NCBI RefSeq assembly: GCF_023507705.1
Contig: NZ_JALBGD010000008.1
Coordinates: forward strand, 1-64,000
Direction of reading: 5' to 3'
Source: Stappia sp. WLB 29
GTDB lineage: Bacteria; Pseudomonadota; Alphaproteobacteria; Rhizobiales; Stappiaceae
DNA length: 64,000 nt
Positions 59,296 to 64,000 of this stretch are shown here, piece by piece. Each line of letters begins with the position of its first letter. Within the stretch, counting starts at the first letter, position 1. Position numbers and translations under genes: made by a program. Under the pieces are notes generated by a model that saw only the letters and a program-made list of their open reading frames with translations, was not told where the DNA came from and searched no databases.

Positions 59296-60059
59296 GCCCG
59301 CTCGAGACGATCTTCGGACTTCAGGGCCGTGTTGCGCTGGTCACCGGCTCGAGCCGGGGCATTGGCGCTGCCATCGCCGCCGGGCTTGCCGGAGCGGGGG
59401 CCACGGTCGTCGTGCACGGCCAGAGCCTGGAAGCGACCGCAGGAACCGTTGCCGCCATCGAGGCGAGCGGCGGAACGGCGCTCGCCCTTGCCGCGGACCT
59501 TGCCGAGCGCGGCGCGGGCCGCCGCCTGGTGGAGGAGGTGGAGGCCCGGCTCGGGCATCTCGACATCCTCGTCGTCAATGCCTCGGCGCAGGTCAATGCC
59601 GAGCTCGCCGATCTCACCGAGGAGGACTTCGACCTGCAGGTGGCGGTCAACCTGCGCTCGACGGTGGAGATGCTGCAGGCCGGCCTGCCGCGCATGGCCG
59701 CACGCGGCTGGGGCCGGGTCGTCAGCATCGGCTCGATCAACCAGCTGCGGCCCAAGGCCATCGTCACCGCCTATGCCGCCACCAAGGCCGCGCAGCACAA
59801 TCTGATCCAGAGCCAGGCGCGCGACTATGCCCGCCATGGCGTGCTGCTCAACACGCTGGCACCGGGGCTCGTCGACACCGACCGCAATGCGGGGCGCAAG
59901 GCGGCGGATCCGCAGGGCTGGGACGACTATGTCCGCACGCTCAACTGGATGGGGCGGGCCGGGCAGGCCGACGAGATGGTCGGCGCGGCGATCTTCCTTG
60001 CCTCCGATGCCTGCAGCTTCATGACCGGCGAGAGCATCGTCCTGTCCGGCGGCTACTGA
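59292..60059 (+). CDS. Short-chain dehydrogenase, probable sugar dehydrogenase
   Basis: A 255-residue classical SDR. Cofactor motif TGSSRGIGAAIAAGLAG lies near residue 19, NASAQVN replaces NNAG, the serine region is VVSIGSINQLRP, and the active site is YAATK. C-terminal ASDACSFMTGESIVLSGGY is standard. It overlaps the IclR-SMP-30 gene by 4 bases. Beside a lactonase and galactonate enzymes it best fits the first oxidation step (aldose to aldonolactone), but this is context-based inference. Confidence 0.82.
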   Translation: MSPLETIFGLQGRVALVTGSSRGIGAAIAAGLAGAGATVVVHGQSLEATAGTVAAIEASGGTALALAADLAERGAGRRLVEEVEARLGHLDILVVNASAQVNAELADLTEEDFDLQVAVNLRSTVEMLQAGLPRMAARGWGRVVSIGSINQLRPKAIVTAYAATKAAQHNLIQSQARDYARHGVLLNTLAPGLVDTDRNAGRKAADPQGWDDYVRTLNWMGRAGQADEMVGAAIFLASDACSFMTGESIVLSGGY

Positions 60060-60068
60060 GCGGTCCGG

Positions 60069-60428
60069 TCAGGGCTTGTAGAAGATCAGCCCGGCGCCGG
60101 CGACGATCAGCGTGAAGCCGGCCAGATGCGTCCAGCGCAGCGGCTCGCCCAGAAACCAGATCGAGAACACGGCGAAGACGCTGAGCGTGATGACCTCCTG
60201 GATGGTCTTCAGCTCGGCGGCGCTGAAATAGCCGTGGCCGATGCGGTTCGCCGGGACCTGCAGCACATATTCGAAGAACGCGATGCCCCAGCTCGCCAGG
60301 ATGACGACGAGAAGCGGCGAGCTCTTGAACTTCAGATGCCCGTACCAGGCGAAGGTCATGAAGATGTTGGAGGCGAGCAGCAGGCCGATCGTGGCGAAGG
60401 GCACGTAGGAAAGATTGGCAAACGGCAT
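60069..60428 (-). CDS. DUF486 (DMT-like) small membrane protein
   Basis: A 119-residue protein with four hydrophobic segments. Family pattern: FATIGLLLASNIFMTFAWYG, then LLVVILASWGIAFFEYVLQV and GYFSAAELKTIQEVITLSVF. Length and layout match DUF486 proteins, which resemble small multidrug-resistance transporters but have no settled function. Convergent with the SDR gene, 9 bases between stops; no terminator is visible. Confidence 0.85.
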   Translation of the reverse strand: MPFANLSYVPFATIGLLLASNIFMTFAWYGHLKFKSSPLLVVILASWGIAFFEYVLQVPANRIGHGYFSAAELKTIQEVITLSVFAVFSIWFLGEPLRWTHLAGFTLIVAGAGLIFYKP

Positions 60429-60729
60429 CGGAGGATCCACCGCCAGCGCAAGGACACGCCTGCCGGACGGCGCGGTCGCCCGGTGCGGCATCGATCCGGA
60501 CAGTCCGGCTCGGTCGCGTTTCCCGCGTCGAGAGCAGGGAAACGGACCGATTCGACGGCAGGAAGATAGCGCCGTTTGCCGCGCGCGGAAGAGGCAAGCG
60601 TATCTCCGCCCGAGGGAAACACTTAACCCGCGGATGCGGCGGGCGTTATTCTCGACCGGCGGGCGAATTGCGGCTAAGAGTGTGTCCGTCCGTTGACCCG
60701 TTTCTGCAAGGCAGTTGAAGGAGTTGCGC
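60429..60729. other. Divergent intergenic region, no gene seen
   Basis: About 300 bases between the DUF486 gene and the IclR gene. It should hold the promoters of both. A TTGACC element occurs at 60693-60698 but no convincing -10 partner follows. Translated frames across it give basic, low-complexity text. Confidence 0.5.
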
Positions 60730-61533
60730 TTGGGTGCCGAGGCAACGTCGAAGCCGCGAACGCCGCGCGGCGTCCAGTCCGTCGAGACCGGCGGCGCAAT
60801 CCTGATGGCATTGGCGCAGGCCGGCGGGCCGCTGAAGCTGAAGGACCTTGCCGAGACGCTCGGCATGGCGCCTGCGCAGCTGCACCCCTATCTCGTCAGC
60901 TTCCGCAACATCAACATGGTCGAGCAGACCGAGACCGGCCAGTACCAGCTCGGCCCCTTCGCGCTGTGGCTCGGCCTCACGCGGCTGCGCAACCAGAACG
61001 CCTATCGCGAGACGTTGCGCCGGGTCCCGGCGCTGGCCGAGGAACTGGGCCTGATGGTGGCGGTCAGCGTCTGGGGCCTGCACGGCCCGACCATCGTCTA
61101 TATCGAGGAGACGGCGGCGCGCATCCACTCCAACGTGGCGGTCGGCGGCACGTTCATGCTGACGATGACGGCGACGGGCAAGATCTTCGCCGCCTTCCTG
61201 CCGAAGTCGACGACGGAGCCGCTCGCCCGCGCCGAGCTGCAGGGCGTCGAGCCCTCGCTCTACGGCGTCCCGATGGTGGACGAGGCGACGTTCCGCAAGG
61301 AAGTCGCCTCCGCTTGCGAGAAGGGCTACTCGATCACCCGGGACGCGCCGATCCCCGGCGTCAGCGCCATCGCGGCGCCGGTGTTCGATCACACCGGCAT
61401 CATCCAGCTTTCCGTTACGGTGATCGGCCCGACCAACTTCATCGATCTCGCCGAGGACGGGCCCTGCCTCAAGCGGCTGATCGAGTTCACGAAGGACCTG
61501 TCGCGCGATCTCGGCCACGTCCCGCCCGCCTGA
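60730..61533 (+). CDS. IclR-family transcriptional regulator
   Basis: A 267-residue regulator with a helix-turn-helix (LKLKDLAETLGMAPAQLHPY, about residues 35-54) and an IclR effector domain containing GGTFMLTMTATGKIFAAFLP and GYSITRDAPIPGVSAIAAPV. Best start is TTG 60730, which has AAGGAG 6 bases upstream; TTG 60715 and 60724 are worse placed and no ATG fits. Its last 47 bases overlap the convergent EamA gene. It likely controls the EamA and FAD-dehydrogenase genes, inferred from position. Confidence 0.85.
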   Translation: MGAEATSKPRTPRGVQSVETGGAILMALAQAGGPLKLKDLAETLGMAPAQLHPYLVSFRNINMVEQTETGQYQLGPFALWLGLTRLRNQNAYRETLRRVPALAEELGLMVAVSVWGLHGPTIVYIEETAARIHSNVAVGGTFMLTMTATGKIFAAFLPKSTTEPLARAELQGVEPSLYGVPMVDEATFRKEVASACEKGYSITRDAPIPGVSAIAAPVFDHTGIIQLSVTVIGPTNFIDLAEDGPCLKRLIEFTKDLSRDLGHVPPA

Positions 61534-62449
61534 TCAGCGCGCCGGCAATGTCGAGCGAAAGCACGAGGCCGCTGGCCGCGATGGCGACGCCGGCAAGCTG
61601 CAACGCGCTCGGCCACTGACCGGCGATCGGAATGGCCAGCAGCACGGCCAGCGGCGGGATCATCGCCGGGAAGAGGCCGGCAAGCCCGGAGCCGAGGCGG
61701 CCGATGGCCGCCGCATAGAGGATGATCGCCAGGCTGCCGCCGAGCACGCCCTGGTAGAAGCCCTGTTCCAGCCACTTGGCGACCGGCAGCGCTGCCGGCT
61801 CGAAGAACAGCAGATAGGCGGGCAGCAGCACGAGGGTGGTCGTTGCCGAGGCCGCGCCGATGGCCTCGACCGCCGGAAGGCGCCAGCGGCCGATGAGATA
61901 GGTGAACAGGCCCCAAAGCGTCCCCGACCCGACGAAGCACAGGTCGCCGACCAGCGTCGCGGTGTCGGCCGACTTGGAGGGCGCATTGTCGGCGGCGATG
62001 GCCAGCAGCCCGCAGATCAGCACGGCCATGCCGATCTTGCGGTTGAGGCTCATCTTCTGGCCGTCGAGGACCAGCGGCAGCAGGTTGGCGACGATGATCG
62101 TCATGCCCGGCGAGATGACCACCGCATGCGCCAGCGGCGCGATGCCGAAACCGGTGTTGAACAGGAAGGCGAAGGGCGGGCCGATGGCGATGGTGAGCAG
62201 CGCCAGCCGGGGCAGGGTGAGGGCGCCCGTACGGGAGCGGCGCAGCAGCATCAGAGGGACGAGAAGCAGCGCGGCGACGCCATAGCGCAGGATGGCGAGG
62301 TCGGCGCTGGAGAAGCCGTCCGACCGGCCGATATCGACGCCGATATTGTAGAAGGCCCAGGCGATGGAGGCCGAAAGTCCGAGCAGGACACCCGGAAGCA
62401 GGCGGCCCGGTTGTCCCGGGCCGCCCGTGTCCGTTGCGATGGGGGGCAT
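61487..62449 (-). CDS. EamA/DMT-family transporter
   Basis: A 320-residue membrane protein with about ten helices in two EamA repeats (LGLSASIAWAFYNIGVDIGR in the first; FVGSGTLWGLFTYLIGRWRL in the second). The C-terminus is basic. It starts two bases after the FAD-dehydrogenase stop, so the two genes form an operon. Its 3-prime end overlaps the convergent IclR gene by 47 bases. Substrate unknown. Confidence 0.85.
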   Translation of the reverse strand: MPPIATDTGGPGQPGRLLPGVLLGLSASIAWAFYNIGVDIGRSDGFSSADLAILRYGVAALLLVPLMLLRRSRTGALTLPRLALLTIAIGPPFAFLFNTGFGIAPLAHAVVISPGMTIIVANLLPLVLDGQKMSLNRKIGMAVLICGLLAIAADNAPSKSADTATLVGDLCFVGSGTLWGLFTYLIGRWRLPAVEAIGAASATTTLVLLPAYLLFFEPAALPVAKWLEQGFYQGVLGGSLAIILYAAAIGRLGSGLAGLFPAMIPPLAVLLAIPIAGQWPSALQLAGVAIAASGLVLSLDIAGALIRRAGRGRDRATGPS

Positions 62450-62451
62450 GG

Positions 62452-64000
62452 TCAGTCGTTGGCCCCGGCCATGTGGCGTGCGGCGATGTAGCCGAAGGTG
62501 ATTGCCGGGCCGAGGGTGATGCCGCCGCCCGGATAGTTGCCGCCCATGATGCTGAGCGCATCGTTGCCGGCGGCATAGAGCCCGGCGATCGGCCGGCCTG
62601 CCTCGTCCAGCACGCGGGCATTCCCGTCGGTCTTGAGGCCGGCGAAGGTGCCGAGATCCCCGATCACCAGCTTGACCGCGTAGAACGGGCCGTTCTCCAC
62701 AGGCGCGACGCAGGGGTTGGGCTGGTGCTCGGGATCGCCGAGCGAGCGGTTGTAGGAGGTCGAGCCCTTGTGGAACTCCGGATCCTCGCCCTTGCGCGCA
62801 TGCTCGTTGAAGGTGGCGACGGTCCGCTCCAGCTGCGCCCCGTCCGCGCCGATCTTCTCCGCCAACTCGCGCAGGCTCTTGCCCTCGAACAGGTAGCCGG
62901 AGCGGATCAGGCCGCGATAGGGCACCGGCGCCGGCTTGACGAAGCCGAGGCCGTATTTGCGCAGCGTCTTGTGGTCGGCGATGAAATAGGCGCAGATCTC
63001 GCCGCTCTCGGCCTCGCAGGCCTTGCGCATCGCCTGGCAGAAGTCGTGGTAGGAATCGGCCTCATTGACGAAGCGCTTGCCCGACCGGGTCACCGCGATG
63101 ACGCCGGGCTTGGAGCGGTCGACGAAATGCGGGAAGACGCCGAGCGTGCCGTCGCGGCGCGGGGGACGCGACACCGGCACCCAGGCCGCGTTGTTTGGCA
63201 GGTCGTCCTTGATGGCGGCACCCACTGCCGAGCCGAGGCGCAGGCCGTCGCCGGTGTTGCCGGGAGGCGCCGGCGACACGTGCTCGTGGCCGGACGGCGA
63301 ATGCGGGAACAGCTCCTTGCGGCGCACCGCGTCCTGCGGGAAGCCGCCGGCCGCCAGCACCACGCCCTTGCGCGCGGTGACTTCCACCGGGCCTTCCGCG
63401 GTGTCGACGATGGCGCCGGTGACGATGCCGCGCTCGTCGCGCAGCAGCTCGCGCACGCCGGCACGGGTCCAGATCGGCACGTTCATGTCGAAGCAGGACT
63501 TGGCGAGCCGCGCAACCAGCGCATTGCCGTTGACCAGGCGCATCGGCCGGCCGTGGAAGGCCATGTCCTTGAGGAACTTGAGGAACAGCTTGGCGACATA
63601 GAAGGCCGAGATCGGCGACTTGGTGACACGGAAGAAGTGCAGCAGCTCCTTGCCCGAGCCGATCATCATGCCGAGGAAGGTGATCTCGGCGAGCGGCGGC
63701 CGTAGACGGCGGATCTCCTTGCCGAGCTCCCGCCCGTCGAAGGGGCGGGCGACGATGGAGCGTCCGCCCGGCATGCCGCCCGGTGCGTCGGGATGGTAGT
63801 CGGCGAAAGTCGGGCCGAGGTCGAACTGCAGCGAGGTCTTCTCCTCGAAGAACTCGACCGCCTTGGGACCGGCTTCCAGGAAGGCGTCGACACGGGCCGG
63901 ATCGAAGAATGCCCCGGTCTCGTGCTGGAGGTAGGTGCGGGCCTTCTCGGGCGAATCCTCGACGCCGGCGCGCTTGGCCGGACCGTTGCACGGGACCCAC
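62452..64000 (-). CDS. FAD-dependent dehydrogenase (FRD/KstD-like), N-terminus beyond the window
   Basis: The frame is open from the stop at 62452 to the window edge, giving 516 visible residues; the N-terminal FAD-binding start is cut off. Visible parts include KGVVLAAGGFPQDAVRR, PFYAVKLVIGDLGTFAGLKT and the C-terminal FAD contact GNDALSIMGGNYPGGGITLG then GPAITFGYIAARHM. This is the pattern of flavocytochrome-c/3-ketosteroid-dehydrogenase-like proteins that reduce or desaturate enoates or ring ketones. Operonic with the EamA gene. Apparent internal starts such as 63774 are not real N-termini. Confidence 0.85.
   Translation of the reverse strand, partial: WVPCNGPAKRAGVEDSPEKARTYLQHETGAFFDPARVDAFLEAGPKAVEFFEEKTSLQFDLGPTFADYHPDAPGGMPGGRSIVARPFDGRELGKEIRRLRPPLAEITFLGMMIGSGKELLHFFRVTKSPISAFYVAKLFLKFLKDMAFHGRPMRLVNGNALVARLAKSCFDMNVPIWTRAGVRELLRDERGIVTGAIVDTAEGPVEVTARKGVVLAAGGFPQDAVRRKELFPHSPSGHEHVSPAPPGNTGDGLRLGSAVGAAIKDDLPNNAAWVPVSRPPRRDGTLGVFPHFVDRSKPGVIAVTRSGKRFVNEADSYHDFCQAMRKACEAESGEICAYFIADHKTLRKYGLGFVKPAPVPYRGLIRSGYLFEGKSLRELAEKIGADGAQLERTVATFNEHARKGEDPEFHKGSTSYNRSLGDPEHQPNPCVAPVENGPFYAVKLVIGDLGTFAGLKTDGNARVLDEAGRPIAGLYAAGNDALSIMGGNYPGGGITLGPAITFGYIAARHMAGAND

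Noticed and set aside
60715-60729. TTG at 60715 or 60724 as start of the IclR gene
   Set aside because: AAGGAG at 60718-60723 would lie inside or directly against these starts; TTG 60730 has the right 6-base spacing.
63062-64000. A 312-codon minus-strand frame reaching the window edge
   Set aside because: It is out of frame with the FAD dehydrogenase, whose own frame is open through the same region and contains the family motifs.

Overview
This is a GC-rich window that reads as a chromosomal segment of a metabolically versatile alphaproteobacterium. The density of Liv-, Dpp- and CUT1-type ABC transporters, the De Ley-Doudoroff gene set, the DadA-like oxidases and the codon use suggest a Hyphomicrobiales or Stappiaceae-like organism. 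That placement is inference, because no rRNA or other taxonomic marker lies in the window. No tRNA, rRNA, CRISPR array, insertion sequence or phage gene was seen. Nearly all of the window is tightly packed catabolic and transport operons, most with a regulator beside them.

Layout. 1-780: non-coding DNA with degenerate and perfect 41-bp tandem repeats. 824-9658 (+): an operon with a 3-hydroxyisobutyrate-dehydrogenase-like enzyme, an unusual SCP2-alpha/beta-hydrolase, a CMD-family protein, a complete branched-chain-type ABC transporter and a succinate-semialdehyde-type dehydrogenase. 9749-12270 (-): a TSUP permease, two Rnk/GreA-like proteins, and a small gene followed by an apparent gene remnant. 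12524-17556 (+): a cobalamin riboswitch and btuBFCD. 17577-26204 (-) with a divergent LysR gene: a dipeptide/opine-type ABC transporter with an SDR and two FAD amine oxidases. 27348-32166 (-) with a divergent DeoR gene: a CUT1 sugar-type transporter plus a LOG-family protein, with matching TGTAA-N6-TTACA operator-like sites. 33028-37022 (-) with a divergent LysR gene: the DabA/DabB inorganic-carbon pump.

38255-47576 (+): an Lrp regulator, a cysteine-desulfurase-like class V enzyme, a DadA-like oxidase, two proteins of the 2-aminothiazoline-4-carboxylate hydrolase family, and a second complete Liv-type transporter. Together they suggest uptake and breakdown of a cysteine-derived or heterocyclic amino compound, and this is the best candidate for an undescribed pathway. 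48569-60059: a galactose/galactonate-type (De Ley-Doudoroff) locus. dgoA and dgoK are on the minus strand. A DHDPS-like protein, a DgoD-like dehydratase, a CUT1 transporter, an epimerase-like SDR, an IclR-SMP-30 fusion protein and a classical SDR are on the plus strand. The fusion of an IclR regulator to an apparently intact lactonase is the most unusual single protein. 60069-64000: a DUF486 membrane protein, an IclR regulator, an EamA exporter and a truncated FAD dehydrogenase.

A recurring theme is that every ABC substrate-binding-protein gene here is followed at once by a perfect GC-rich hairpin. In four of the five cases the hairpin separates it from the permease genes.
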